Part shown: positions 14,001-26,200 of the stretch, one piece after another | Layout of the letters: the number at the start of each line of letters is the position of its first letter | Position numbering within the stretch: the first letter of the stretch is position 1 | Assembly (NCBI GenBank): GCA_019914995.1 | Contig: CM034130.1 | Span: forward strand, 3,100,001-3,164,000 | Source of the DNA: Acanthochlamys bracteata | Taxonomy: Eukaryota; Streptophyta; Magnoliopsida; Pandanales; Velloziaceae | Direction: 5' to 3' | Length of the DNA: 64,000 bases | Notes under the pieces: model-generated | Told to the model about the DNA's origin: nothing | What the model saw: only the letters and a program-made list of their open reading frames with translations | Database searches by the model: none | Translations under genes and position numbers: made by a program

Positions 14001-14300
14001 ATATAGAGGAGCCAACAAATGATAACTGTTGTTGAAGCTGGAGCTCTAGTTGAGTAAGACGATACTTAATATCTGAAAAGTCAAGAGAGATCTGACGAGC
14101 TGCCCGTGCACTATCAACGATATGTGCTTGAGGATCTTGAAAGCAATTTGAATAAATGAAGCCTTTCGCCTTCATTTGCTCTCGATATTGTAAAAAGAAA
14201 TATAGATAAAGTTGAAAACAATTACCATAATATGATCAGACTTGCGACAATGAGAACAAAAAATGGTCAGATTACAGACTAGACAAAAAAAAAAAATTTT
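11040..14300 (-). pseudogene. Pol region of copia element 1 (PR-INT-RT-RH), inactivated
   Basis: Minus-strand pieces in order: a CCHC-like start at about 14220-14260; a protease site read as LDYGAS, where the catalytic DSG has become DYG; a pre-integrase segment with LWHRRLGHI; an intact zinc-finger tail CTDCKLGKH; the integrase core with FIDDYTRYIWVY; RT with QMDVKNAFLHGSL (11836-12057) and YVDDMIIIG (about 11720-11750); and RNase H remains near 11050-11330. An in-frame TGA lies just before the protease at 13963-13965. Further frameshifts separate the blocks. The HEQN integrase motif and the two RT tryptophans that are stops in element 2 are still coding here. The element cannot make a complete polyprotein. 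Confidence 0.85.
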
Positions 14301-14372
14301 AAATTTGATGAAAAAAAATTTAATTAAATTGAAATTTGAAAAAATTCTCAAGATCGAATGGCTCTGATATCA

Positions 14373-14562
14373 TGAAACGAATTGAGAGAAAAAAATATGA
14401 TAAAATTGATGATAATAGTTGATGATTAGTTTATATTCAATAGTTACATATATATAGCTAATCATAAGAGTCTAACTAATAAACATAATCAATGTGGGAC
14501 TAAAATAATACTAAACGGGCAAAAATAAGATGGGCCTATATATAAATTCACATAATCTAACA
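14373..14562 (-). repeat. 5' LTR of copia element 1
   Basis: 190 bp, TG...CA on the minus strand. It is followed inward (14359-14372) by the tRNA-Met primer-binding site. A TATATATA tract inside may serve as the promoter. Confidence 0.9.
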
Positions 14563-14567
14563 AAGAA

Positions 14568-17216
14568 GAATAAGAATTCAGATTTGGTTGTATGTGAATA
14601 AAAGAAGAACCCGCTTAGAAGAGGAAGACAATAGAGTTCAAAGAGTTGGTTGCGCGGCTGGAAGAGGAAGAACAATTGAGCAAAACGAAGAAGAACAACG
14701 ATCGAGTAGAACTTGGAAGCAGAATAGTGAAGAAAAAGAACACTGAGATGAACCAAAATATAGTCCAAACTGTGACTTCGAGTGTAAGCTGAAGAAAAAA
14801 ATGATACAAATAACTTTTTTTATTAGTTCATAGTTGACTCATTCAAAAGGATCGAAGAATAATTTTATCAACTCTCCAAATAAATCAGGTTATATTAGAT
14901 CAACTGTTTGAGCTATTTAATTATAGATCCAAACTAATTATGATCCTGAATCGATATATTTTAGGTTAACCCGAACGGTTCGGATGGGTTTGTTAGGTAT
15001 ACTTATTTGTAGCTCTAATTGTTGATTCAATTAAGGTTGTTGGCATACTTAACTTTTACTTATCTTCTACAAACAATCGCTTTAAACTCTATAACTCACT
15101 TTGAGCAGGCGTGATCATTCTAGAAATGGCAACCAACTTTCTGGTTTCTTGTAAGTAATTTTAATTGGTTAAACATGTGCTGCCTTGCAACTTCTCATAT
15201 ATTTTTTTAAGGACTTTTTTTGGTTAATTTTAGAAGCGAGTTTTTCTTATCAAACAATCACTTTTGAATAACTTTATGTATTTAATTTAATATTATAATT
15301 TGTCGTAAGTAACTTCTGTTAGAATAAAATACATATTTTTTCACTCACTTCCAATGAGAAGTGACTTTCATTATTACTATAAGTAACCAAACACATTGAT
15401 CGCCTCCATAACTCATCCGATATCATTAAATAGAATAACTGAACTCACTTCTTATGCAACCTAACAGCCCTTATTCATATAATTTTATGGTATTGGTTTT
15501 AACGACAATGCTAATTTTCTCAGGAAGGGCAATCTTGGAGAAAGCTGAAAGATTTAGCTATAGCTCGTTCGGTTACTAAGTCTAACTGAAACAAAGTATT
15601 TCGGTGCATTTAGTTCACGAACAATCATATATTATATTCTAATTTCATCGTGTTTCATCTCCACCTAGACCACCTTGGGTCCAAAATGGAATTCAATGAC
15701 AAATTCAAATGGGCTCTTTGGCAGTACGATGTGGGTAGCAGTAGTAGGCTGGGTGATGATTCAACAGTTAGCTAATAGCTAATGCCATAAAAATCCAACA
15801 CCATAAATGTCCACAAACCATTCTGCTCACTGACTAGGTTGTAATCGGCAATACTTGAAATTCTAGTTGGCAGGCATCAAAGGCACAGGCCTTCATCAAA
15901 TCAGTAGAATCAGTAGCCAAATTGGGCTTTAGCAGTCGGTAGTAAATAAATTGTTTTGGTTCTCAGACCTGTTCTGTTTGACCAACACTTTGGCGCTATT
16001 CCTTCTTCTTCCATCTCTCGTTCAGCTTCGCTGCGGAATCCCAACACCACCAACAACGATAACAAACAACAATGTTGGCTCTTCTCAATATTTATACACA
16101 AACGTCTCGATGCCGCTGCAACGATGCTTCAAACACCTGCAGACTGCTCTCAGTAAACTGTTTCTTCAACTTGGTTTTGCATTCTCTTTATTAATTTCTT
16201 TAGTTCGAGAATGCTTCAACGTTTTATATGTTTATAGTGGATGACAAGATATATAAATAAATTAATGGATGAAAGTTCATGGTTCCTGAACATGTATACT
16301 TTTCTATATCCTATCATATCTGATGGTGGTGTTGGGGAATGAAACTCTGTAAACTGGAATAATTTTATGTAGCTCCACTTTCCTTGACATTAAAGTCTGT
16401 AATCTCGCTATGTTTGACTCGTTCTTTTTACAAATGAAAGTTAAAAAATAATAAAAGGCAAGTGTCCTATTTTTGTAAGAGCTGAGGAAGCATAACGATG
16501 ATAGACTATCCACCTGCAAGCCAGAACGTGAGAACATTAATTTAAGTGAAGAGCTTAAACGGTCAATAAAAAATAAAAAGAAGAAAACAAAAACCTGATA
16601 TGAATGTGACTGAACTCAAGGGAACTAGGTCTGATTTTGGGCATGTGCATCCGACTCAAAGGCAACGCAAAGCTGCAAGGATAGCACGAGAGCGCTCTTT
16701 CCAACAACTGTTTTCCTTTTTTTTATTTTTGCTTTTTCTTTGCTTTGCCTCGAGATCCTCTCACTCTCTCTGCTCGTTAATCACGTCTCCGAGCTTTACT
16801 TTTATTGTCCTCTTTCTAGTTCCGCAGCTTTCTCGTTAAACCTCTGCTCCCACAAACGTTAATCTCTTCCATTAAATTAATCATTCCCTTTGAGGTAACC
16901 GATCGGAACCTCTCCGAGCCAGGTTTGGCTGCAAGTTCAGTTACAAAGTCTACTTTTGGGCTTCGGGTTTGATTGATTATATTACCATGTCGCAGTAATG
17001 AGAGTTGCATCTCCTACACTGCAACTATTCATTAAAAACTGCAGCGCATTATTCAGCCACACATATACACGCTACTCTCTTTTCTTAATAGAGGGAGTGG
17101 AGCAGTGCTGCAGTTGGGGATCTCTCTCTTTCTTTTTTACTCCATTCACGCAGTGCGCCGGAGAGTTAGTTGGTTGTCTTGTTGGTTAGTGTGATGGTGT
17201 AAATGCTGCAAAACTC
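14568..17216. other. Intergenic DNA upstream of the IQD gene
   Basis: No supported gene. A plus-strand frame at 15956-16156 (RPVLFDQHFGAIPSSSISRS..., then ..RLDAAATMLQTPADCSQ) looks more protein-like than its surroundings and could be an orphan exon, but I do not recognise it. The last few hundred bases (16700-17216), rich in CT tracts, are probably the promoter and 5' leader of the IQD gene. Confidence 0.4.
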
Positions 17217-19148
17217 ATGGGAAAGAAGGTGGCGAGCTCCTGGCTGACCGCTGTCAAACGAGCCTTCCGTTCTCCTTCCAAAGACTCCGACGAAGATAAG
17301 GTTTGTTTCTCCTCACTGTCTCCCAATAGTAGACTGGCTTGTTTCTCTAATAATATATTGCTTTCTTATTCTTGGTAGCAGAAGAGGGAGAAAAGAAGAT
17401 CATGGATATTCCGGAAACCGTCGGCACAGGAAACCCCGCCATCACCGCAACCCCAGCAGCAACAACAGCAAGTTCAGGCGAAGACGGCACTGCCTGTAGC
17501 TCCTTCTGTCACGCCGGAGCAAAGGCACGCTGTAGCAGTGGCTGTTGCAACTGCAGCAACCGCAGAAGCTGCAGCGGCCACTGCACAGGCAGCAGCAGAG
17601 GTAGTGAGGCTCACACGCCCATCAGCTAGCTTTGCAAGGGAACACGACGCCGCCGTTCTCATCCAAACATACTTCAGAGGATACTTGGTTAACATCCAAG
17701 ATCTCTTTTATACATTTTAAAGATTTTTTTACTTCTCTGCTGTTCTAATGGACAAATGTTGGTGGTTTGGAAAGGCGCGCCGGGCATTGAGAGCGTTGAG
17801 AGGGCTGGTGAAGCTTCAGGCAGTGGTGCGTGGGCACAATGTAAGGAAGCAGGCGAACATGACCTTGCGATGCATGCAAGCTCTAGTACGGGTACAAGCT
17901 CGGGTTCGTGACCAACGGATACGTCTCTCGCAAGAAGGTTCTATTGCTGGCTTGGCCGCGCCTGGCTGTAGCGGTGCTGCCAGCAACATGTCTTCCTTCA
18001 GCTGCGATAACTCTTTCTGGGACTCTAGGTACCTCCATAACATTGCTGCTGCTGAACGGAGATCAATGGTACTAATTAACCAGCGGATTAAACTCTTTCT
18101 ACAAATCCCTATGTTTTGTTTCTGATTTTTGGATATCGTTTGGTATGTACAGTCAAGGGAGGCAGGTTGTTTCGCGTATGATTGGGACGAGCGGCCACGA
18201 ACAATCGAAGAGATTCAAGCTACGCTGCAGAACAGGAAAGAAGCTGCTTTGAAGCGAGAGAAAGCTCTTTCTTATGCCTTCTCCCAATATGTATTGATTT
18301 TAGCTTGGGAGCTTTCTTTCTTTATCTTTATGCTTCAGTCGGCTCACATCGCTCTGTTTACCACATGACAGCAATGGAAATCAGACAGGAACCCATCTCC
18401 TTCTCTTGAGCAAGAAGAAGGTGAAGAAGGCTACCGCAGCAGCGGTGGAGTAGACCAGCGTCCGCCCCGGTGGCTGGACAGGTGGATGGCATCAAGAACT
18501 TCATGGGACTACAGCAGCAGAGCTAGAATCTCAACAGATCACAGAGACCCCATTAAAACACTAGAGATTGACACTGCTCGTCCCTTCTCCTACTCTACCC
18601 CTTCTTCCAACCGCCGACAACCACAACCTCTCCCACCGCAGTCACCGCGCCATCATCGTTCCCTAGCAACCCCTTCCCCTGCTAAAACCCGTCCCGTCCA
18701 GGTTCGTTCCACTAGCCCTCGCTGCAGTGTTCGTGACGAGCACCGGAGCTCCGCCTATTATTCCTACTACAGCAATGCTCCGGCAACAGCTCGCTTTCAA
18801 CCTTTACCTCATCATCAACAAAGCCAACATACAACAGTGCCAAACTACATGGCTGCGACAGAATCCGCAAAAGCACGGTTTCGCTCCCAGAGCGCGCCAC
18901 GACAACGTCCTGGGACCCCAGAATGCGAAAGAACAAGTTTCACTGGCAGCAGTGGATTGTCGGCAAAGAAAAGGCTCTCCTTCCCAGTGCCCGAGCCTTA
19001 CGGGTACTCGCAAAGCCTGCGAAGCCCAAGCTTCAAGAGTGTGCATGGGCGTTTCTTGTCCGAGCAGAGGTCCAACGTATCATCCACCTACACTGAAAGC
19101 GAAGTTTCACCGTCGTCGACTACCGATCTCCGGCGGTGGTTGAGGTAA
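17217..19148 (+). CDS. IQD: IQD calmodulin-binding protein, five exons
   Basis: IQD proteins bind calmodulin and act as scaffolds at microtubules, plasma membrane or nucleus. Exons: 17217-17300, 17379-17687, 17775-18068, 18153-18290 and 18372-19148, all phase 0, giving about 533 aa. The start [17 protein letters not shown] is typical. The IQ67 domain spans about residues 116-182: first IQ motif [19 protein letters not shown], then [17 protein letters not shown] and [13 protein letters not shown]. The intron after residue 131 splits the domain after its 16th codon, the diagnostic IQD intron. An alanine-rich stretch lies at about 81-105. The exon 4/5 junction reads [17 protein letters not shown], and PRWLDRWMA and [10 protein letters not shown] fit the IQD16-18 subgroup (from memory). 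Exon 2 has a tandem acceptor, TAGCAG, so one glutamine is optional. It ends in a basic, serine-rich tail. Confidence 0.93.
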
Positions 19149-22100
19149 TAAAAGAATCAACAAACTGCAGCAGGTAGCATTCTAGAATCAATATGTAATC
19201 TCGGAATAGAGAAGAACTAGGGAAGGAGTACCACTGGTTTGCGGTGGTGCACTGATGTTAGCACTGGTGATGTACCGTTGTTTTGTTCTTTTACGCTGTA
19301 GCGTCGAATGAATGAATTGGAAATAGAGCTCAGCAGTGAACTGTTGCTTTCTGTCTGACTGACTGAATCAAACCATGAGCTTAGCAAAGCAAGAGCAACC
19401 GCGCAATTCGCGTCAGAGAGACGGAAAGTGTCCGTTGGTTATGTGACTTGGTATGTATTGATTGGGGATGGCTTAAGTTTACGGTACAATCACTCTGGTT
19501 TTAGAGTACAAAAACCTTATCTTTGCTCTGTTTCATTTTGATGGGATGGATTGTTTTGAGGTTTAGTTGCCGTTACATTAAATATAATTTTTTAAAATAA
19601 TATTTTTATTTTATTTAAAAAATAATAATAAATTTTTATGATATAAAAATTTTTATATTTTAAAAATTTTTAAATAAATTTATTAAAGTTTTATACAATC
19701 ACTCTGGTTTTAGAGTACAAATACCTTATCTTTGCTCTGTTTCATTTTGATGGGATAGATTGTTGTGGCGTGCAGGGGAATCGGAGAGTGCATATAAAAA
19801 AAAAAGTAAAAAGATATTTATTTTATTTTATAATTAAAATTTTTTATTTAAAAATCATAAATATAAATAATGATATAATTTTATAATATAATATTTATAT
19901 ATTAAAAAAAATTATTAAAAAAATATAAAATTGAAAGTATTTTTTCCAAAAAAAACCTAAATACATTCTTAATTTGTCAGCAGAATAGTTTAGATTTTGT
20001 TTAAAGTAATGCTTTTTTGTTTTAGATTGTTTATTTGGTTTTGCAGAGATGGTCGGGGGCATGGAAGAGCCGAAGGAGCTTGTGCAGTAGTTAGTATGGG
20101 ACTTCATTGCAACGCTTTTAATAAGCTTTTACATGAATTTAATAAGCAAGCAGGCACTGCTCTCTTCAAAGTTCTTCAATGTTTGCAGGGCTGCTTGAAA
20201 ACTACAACTGATTAATAGGGTACTGCTATATAATATGCACTATCTGATTCATTTGAAGCTGTTCTATATTGATTTTCCACTACTGATTAAATAGGGTGCT
20301 CCGCTGCTCTTGACTTGATAAATCTTTATATGTAAAAAACCCGAAAGTCCATATATCAGGTAGTTGTTCATTCTATCTTCTAAGTTCAAATGCAAAGACA
20401 AGTCTCCAACACTTCATATCTCAGGTAGTTGAACATGAAGGACCCCGATCTTAATAGTTTAAAATGTATGTTTTGTTATTTCCATAGTTCTTCTTGAAAT
20501 ATCAAAAATAATAACTTCGAGATGTGGAAACGCAATGCATAAAGGTTTACGCTGCATATCTGAATTGATCATGTTTGGTCTTAGCTGTAAATTACTCTCA
20601 ACTACTGACCACAATGAGCCCCCCTATCTAGTGCTGCTTAGATTGAGCTTGGATAGAACAAAGTTTCGGATTGACATACTTGTTAATACCTCAACAAGAG
20701 TATTATAAATATTAAATAAGTTTAGTTTTATATTACTTATATAGTTTTGAAATTATATTCATAAAGATTTGCCAATACTATTTTTATTACCAATTGATTA
20801 TTGAAAAATTCTAAAATTATCGCATTGTATCAGAACATATTAAACAGATTTGGGCTAGAACCCCTACCCTAAACCTAACTTTCACTATCTGCTTCATTCA
20901 AGGTGTTTATGGTGTTCAGATTCATTTCAAAACAAATTTCGTATTTTGTTTCAGAACTTTTATGATTCGACTAATTTGTCGTATAAATAATCTATTTAAT
21001 TTAAGAAGAAGTAGTCCACTCACTTAATAATAAAAAAAAGTAACTCTACTAAAAGACATATGTTAAAAAAGTTCAATACATGTTTGGTTTTACTTTTCTA
21101 TTTCTTTTCATTCTAATTTTTTATTACATATTTTAAAATAAATTTTCTACAATATTTTACATAATTTTTTTAAAATTTTAAAAAATATAAAAATTTTTAT
21201 GTCATATGATCTTATTATTAATTATTTTTTAAAATATAGAATTTATTTTTTAAAAATAAAAATATTTTTTAAAAAACTATTTTTCAAAATATTTTCAAAT
21301 GTTTTATTAGTCTCACATTATTATCAATAATTTTGACATAATATTTATAAATATTTAGATTTACCTTTTGTATTGTTAATTAGTTTTATAAAAAATTTTA
21401 AATTCGTCCGAACAAAAAATAAAAAGCTAAAATAACAGAAACTATATTGTAAATACACATGTCCATGATTCTTCAACATAGCTCACCAGCATGATCAGAT
21501 ATTAGCTTCTTGGCTTTCTTCAGGTACTATGCTCTTAGAGGTTCCAACAGCAACTGTTGGAACGCGGTATGCTCTAACTAGCTCAATGTTTCCCATATTT
21601 TGCAAATTGTTCTTTAACGAGCTGTAATAGCTTAGGTCCCACCTTTAGAGCCTACTATAGTCAATTCAAGGTTGTAATTTCCTGCAAACGAAGCATTAAA
21701 ACGTTTTTGCCTTTTCATGCTTCCCTTAGCTCAAATGATAACAGTTGCACTTCACTAGAAGTAGGAAAAATAGAAGAGAGAGGTACTTGAGTTCATTTTT
21801 GCGAGAAGACATTGGAGCATGCGCGCCTTGTCACTTCAATACCATTTGGTCTTTGCTCGTCATCATTTCTTCCCTCTCCTCCGCTGGCGTCAGGTTTGAT
21901 TCTCTAAATCGTCATTCTGCCGCTCCTGATCCACCATTCTCCTTATATAAGAGAAAAAAGCCACTTCGGCCAAAATTAGTATCAGTGTCATAAGTCACAG
22001 TGCGCGCTATTTATGAAATAAAATTTTTTTAATATAAAATATATTTTATTTTAATTAAAAAATAAGTTTATTATTTTTATTTTAAAAAATAATAAAAATA

Positions 22101-22292
22101 TATAATAAAAAATTTATTATGTAAAATTTTTTATATTATCTAAATTTTTAAATAAATTTTTTAAATATTTATAAAATATATATTGAAATATTTAAAATAA
22201 AAAATAAAAAAAAGCGTTAAAAAAAAGTAAATCAGACGCCCGTACTGAGTCAAATTGGCATCCGATTCCACTTGTTCTTGCCGTAAAAATTA
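19149..22292. other. Intergenic DNA downstream of the IQD gene
   Basis: 3' flank of the IQD gene followed by AT-rich DNA. It contains a 71-bp direct duplication (listed separately), AT-rich blocks at about 22000-22230 and no recognisable gene. Short frames at 19997-20215 and 21745-21993 have no known motif. Confidence 0.5.
19485..19764. repeat. 71-bp direct repeat flanking AT-rich insert
   Basis: 19485-19555 and 19694-19764 are the same sequence (starting TACAATCACTCTGGTTTTAG) with about two mismatches. They enclose 138 bp of AT-rich DNA that resembles the MITE-like repeats elsewhere in the window. Confidence 0.85.
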
Positions 22293-22561
22293 GTTTCAAT
22301 TATTTGTAATTAAATTTTATAAAAATAAAAAAGTAAAATTTTTTATAAAATAAATTGGAAATAAATTTTAATATTTATATTTTAATAGTTTTTAAAAATA
22401 AATTAAAAAATAAAATTATATTAAAAAGTGTGTAAATAAAAAATTAAAATTAAAATTTTAAATATAAAAATAAAATTCTATTTTTTTATATAAATAAAAT
22501 ATATAAACTATTTAAAATTTCAAATTTATATAAAAATATAAAATTATGAATATTTGAAACA
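22293..22561. repeat. AT-rich MITE-like repeat, copy B
   Basis: Begins GTTTCAATTATTTGTAATTA and ends AATTATGAATATTTGAAAC, so the ends are roughly inverted repeats of each other. Related to copies A, C and D. Confidence 0.5.
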
Positions 22562-22961
22562 CAAAAATATAATAATCTGAAATTGACCATTCTATTATAT
22601 CAGCTGCTGGTTCTTGGCAAACTTTAGATGTAAATTAACGCCCAGCAATGCAAACAGAAACAATTCCAAGACTGGACTAAAAAAATGATTTAACTAAAGC
22701 CGGATACCAATAACATTAACTGTGTAACATGCTAGTATAAACGAAAAACTAGTGATACCCTAAATTACACTACAAAAAGAGGGGAAATTTTCATAATGAA
22801 GTGACATATAGTTGCAGTGTCCAGCAATGTCCGAATGTAGTAGCTGTATCTACCAGGGTGTTACATGTTTACCAAGTTATAACAGAAATTGAAAAAAATT
22901 TTAATACTTCATGTCAATTCATGGACATGGATTTAACAAGTAAATCAAAATACTAAATACG

Positions 22962-23248
22962 TATTTTAAATATTCATAATTTTATTTTCTCTGATCAAAT
23001 TTTGAATTTTGAACGGTTTTTATATTTCAATTACACAAAATATTCAGAACTTTACTTTTATATGCGGAACTCTAATTCTAATTTTTTTATTTACATATTT
23101 CTAATACAATTATATCTTTCAATTTTTAATATATTTTTAAAATATATTGAAACACAAATACTGAACTCTACTTCCACTTTATTTTTTAAGAAACTCTACT
23201 TTTTACTTTTTACTTTTACAAAATTTAATTATGGGTATTTGAAACACG
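22962..23248. repeat. AT-rich MITE-like repeat, copy C
   Basis: Begins ATTTTAAATATTCATAATTT and ends AATTATGGGTATTTGAAACAC. The interior matches the reverse complement of copies A and B, so it is inserted the other way round. The 91-aa frame inside it (23002-23277) is a by-product of the repeat. Confidence 0.5.
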
Positions 23249-26200
23249 CATTAAGTGTAACATGTAGAACTATATAAAGCAGCGGTACCATAAAGTAAAG
23301 GATTGTCTGGCTAATAGGAGAAAAAATTGAAAAGAGCGAAGTGTATAAACTTGGTTCATGCTTAATAACAGGTTCGGAAGTGCATCTACAGCAAACAATG
23401 TATACGTAAAAGTAAAATTACAGTCACAAACAACTAATTATCCTGTTTATTTGCTCAGTTTGTATTTTTAATACTCATAAACGATGCAGGGTATTTAAAA
23501 TAAGCTTTTCTAATAAAAAATTTCTTTTGAAGCTTTTAAAAATCAAGCTTGACTCTTTTATTTTAAAATATAGTTAAAATTATTCATATAAACAATTATG
23601 GAGTATAATTATTTATATTTTAATTTTTTTAAATTCTATATGAAATTTATCAAAAAATAAAAAATTAAATAAACTTTAAAAATAGTAATAAGTCCTGTCA
23701 AATATGACTGTAATCTTGAAATAAAGCCCTAACTTAAAGATGCACATTTTTCTCATATCCAAAAAAATTAACGTCAAGCCATTAATGCGTTTAAAATTAT
23801 TTATAAAATAGAATTTTTTTTGAAATAAAAAGTATTTATATATTTTTTTAAATAAGTTTTATTTTTTTTACTTAAAAAATAAAAAAAAATATGCAATAAA
23901 AAAATTTTGTTATGTAAAATTTTTTTATACTATTTAAAATTTTATACATATATATAATATATAATAAAAAATATAAAATTTAAAAAAATTTAAAAGTAAC
24001 GTTTGATATGGACTAACAAACGCACTCTCTGAGCTCTCCAAACTTGAGACCAACCGTTTCATTTAAATATAGTTATCCTTTTGCACGTTCTAAATGTAAA
24101 TTACATGTAATCTTCGAAGATACTTACTTGGTCCTCGTTTAACATTACTTATCAAAAAGTCAGACTTTTAATTTTTAATTTTTGATTTCTTAATATATAT
24201 TTTATAAATATATAGAAAATTTTATTTAAAAATTTAAAATATATAAAAATATTTTACGTAATAATATTTTTTTATAACATATTTTATTATTTTTTAAAAT
24301 TCTCAAAATAATGAAATCTTTTATTTTAAAAAAAAATTATTTAAAAATAAGCGCACCCTAAACATGTGACGGCGACAACTGCACTTGTGAAAATATTTAT
24401 TGAAAAGTAATTTTTTAAAAGAAAAGATATTTAAAAAATTTTAAAAAAATTTTATTTTTAAAATTTTTTTTATATTTTTTAAATTCTTTTAAAAAATTGT
24501 ATAAAATATTTAGAAATTAAAAAATAAAAAATAAAAAATTGAAAAGTAAATATCTTTCCGTATTGACAATGCGGACAAAATTCCGTATCGAGGGAAGCTT
24601 ACGTTATTAAAGTAACCTTTCTCTCAGTGGCGCGAAAATGAAATCACATATTGGACCTACAATAAAACTATTGAGTTCACTTCTGGTGGCCCAAGATCAC
24701 ATGAATATCCAATATACATTGAAGAGGCAATAAAGTTCCCATCCATAGCCAGTACAAAATAGTAACACACCCATTTGCCTCAGAAAATAGTCGACGTATA
24801 CTGATGCAGAAGAGCAGCATCAGTTGCCAAAGCAGGTAGAAGAACATAACAAAATGACAAAGATTGCAGACCAAGAACGTTTGATAGCTCAATAGGAAGC
24901 TAATTACAGGGTTAGGGCCTTTTATAAGATTGGAAGGACCAAAATCTGTTATGCATTATCAATTTATAGATTAATGGAGGCGAATACAGCAGTACATGTC
25001 ACGTGGATTCAAAAGATGTTCTAAGAAGCTGTATGTCCGAAAGCATGATTGTAGAATCTAAAACTCAGTAACAAGGATTTGCACGTTATACAACATAATA
25101 ACAATCTTTCTGACCTAACATAATATCAAGCATCTAGGCGGGGTGATTCAGATGGATGGCAAAACACCATGCTGAAGTACTGATCTAACACTTTGATAGC
25201 CAAAGAAGCATGTAAGAGTTGAGCAAAACTAACAAGCGTTCACATGCTGCAGAGGCCATGACTACTGATAGCTACAGGTGCCTGATTAACATAAAGAATA
25301 CTACTAGCAAGAAAGCAAGAAGAAACAACACTTTCCATGTCAGAGTAAAATAAATTTTACCGCATAGCACATTCACGTTAAAATGACTGGCATCAAAGAA
25401 GAATATGGCATCCAGAAGTTGGGTGAAATATTGCAAGTGAGATATAGCCTCCAAATGTACCTCAACAGAAAAGCGACTTCGACTCCAAATAGTTGAATTG
25501 CATGAGTAGGCAAGCAAGTAATTAGAGATAGGAAACTAGTGCAAGTACTTAGACACTAGTGAATTCAAAAAAGATAATTAACAAAATCAGGAGATTCTAT
25601 GGGATTACTAATGCTCACAAAAGGAGGAGAGATACACAAATTAGGTCCAAATGAGGTCTCAACTTTAAGAGTCACAAGCATGCACAATATAGGTCTTAAG
25701 CAAAACTGCTCATCTTTTGTCCTCTTTGGTTTCACTCTCATTCATGACTCTGGCACTAGCAATTGAATCTCCTTTCTTGCATGCACCAATATTGTTCATG
25801 AAGTCACTTGACAGAAGGTTTCTTCAGAATAACACATGAACTGTTTTCCACAAGCAAACAGTAAACTGAGTTTAACATTACGGCTTTACTTCCTACTAGT
25901 CATTAACTGAATCAGACATAAAAAACCAGTCTACAATCATATTTAACTCAAATTGACCATTGGGCTTACTTTCTTACCAAATAAAGGATGTGGTTCTAAG
26001 AACCATGAATCATGTCTGAAGCACTTAGTACAAGTAGTTTAATAAACGTTCTCAAACCAAGTGAAGGGTATGTTATCTGAAAATATTTTAAATTAAACAA
26101 TCTCATTATTCAGATATGAACTGGATAAGATATAACAAAATAAGAAGTGTAAGCACATACAAGTAACTGGTGAGTCATCTCCACAATCATTAACTAATCA

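Larger units (their letters stand above)
10852..14562 (-). mobile_element. Short-LTR Ty1/copia element 1, gag-deleted
   Basis: A complete element in the minus orientation. It has LTRs of about 180-190 bp with TG...CA ends (10852-11031 and 14373-14562). A primer-binding site next to the 5' LTR reads TGATATCAGAGCC on the minus strand, close to the plant initiator-Met tRNA type. A polypurine tract GAAGGGGCG lies beside the 3' LTR. The flanking 5-mers are AACAA (10847-10851) and AAGAA (14563-14567), a target duplication with one mismatch. The inside encodes protease, integrase, reverse transcriptase and RNase H in copia order, but almost no gag: only a remnant of a zinc knuckle (CSHC...) precedes the protease. 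The same layout is found in the element at 46625-50604. Confidence 0.9.

Noticed and set aside
15910-16244. Overlapping frames on both strands upstream of the IQD gene
   Set aside because: One plus-strand frame looks faintly protein-like, but no family, splice partner or conserved motif could be recognised.
18712-19143. Open frames overlapping IQD exon 5 on both strands
   Set aside because: GC-rich, Ser/Pro-rich exon 5 keeps other frames open by composition; the IQD frame is the one supported by family motifs.
23002-23277. 91-aa frame on the plus strand
   Set aside because: Lies inside the AT-rich MITE copy C and is Phe/Tyr/Leu-rich from AT composition.
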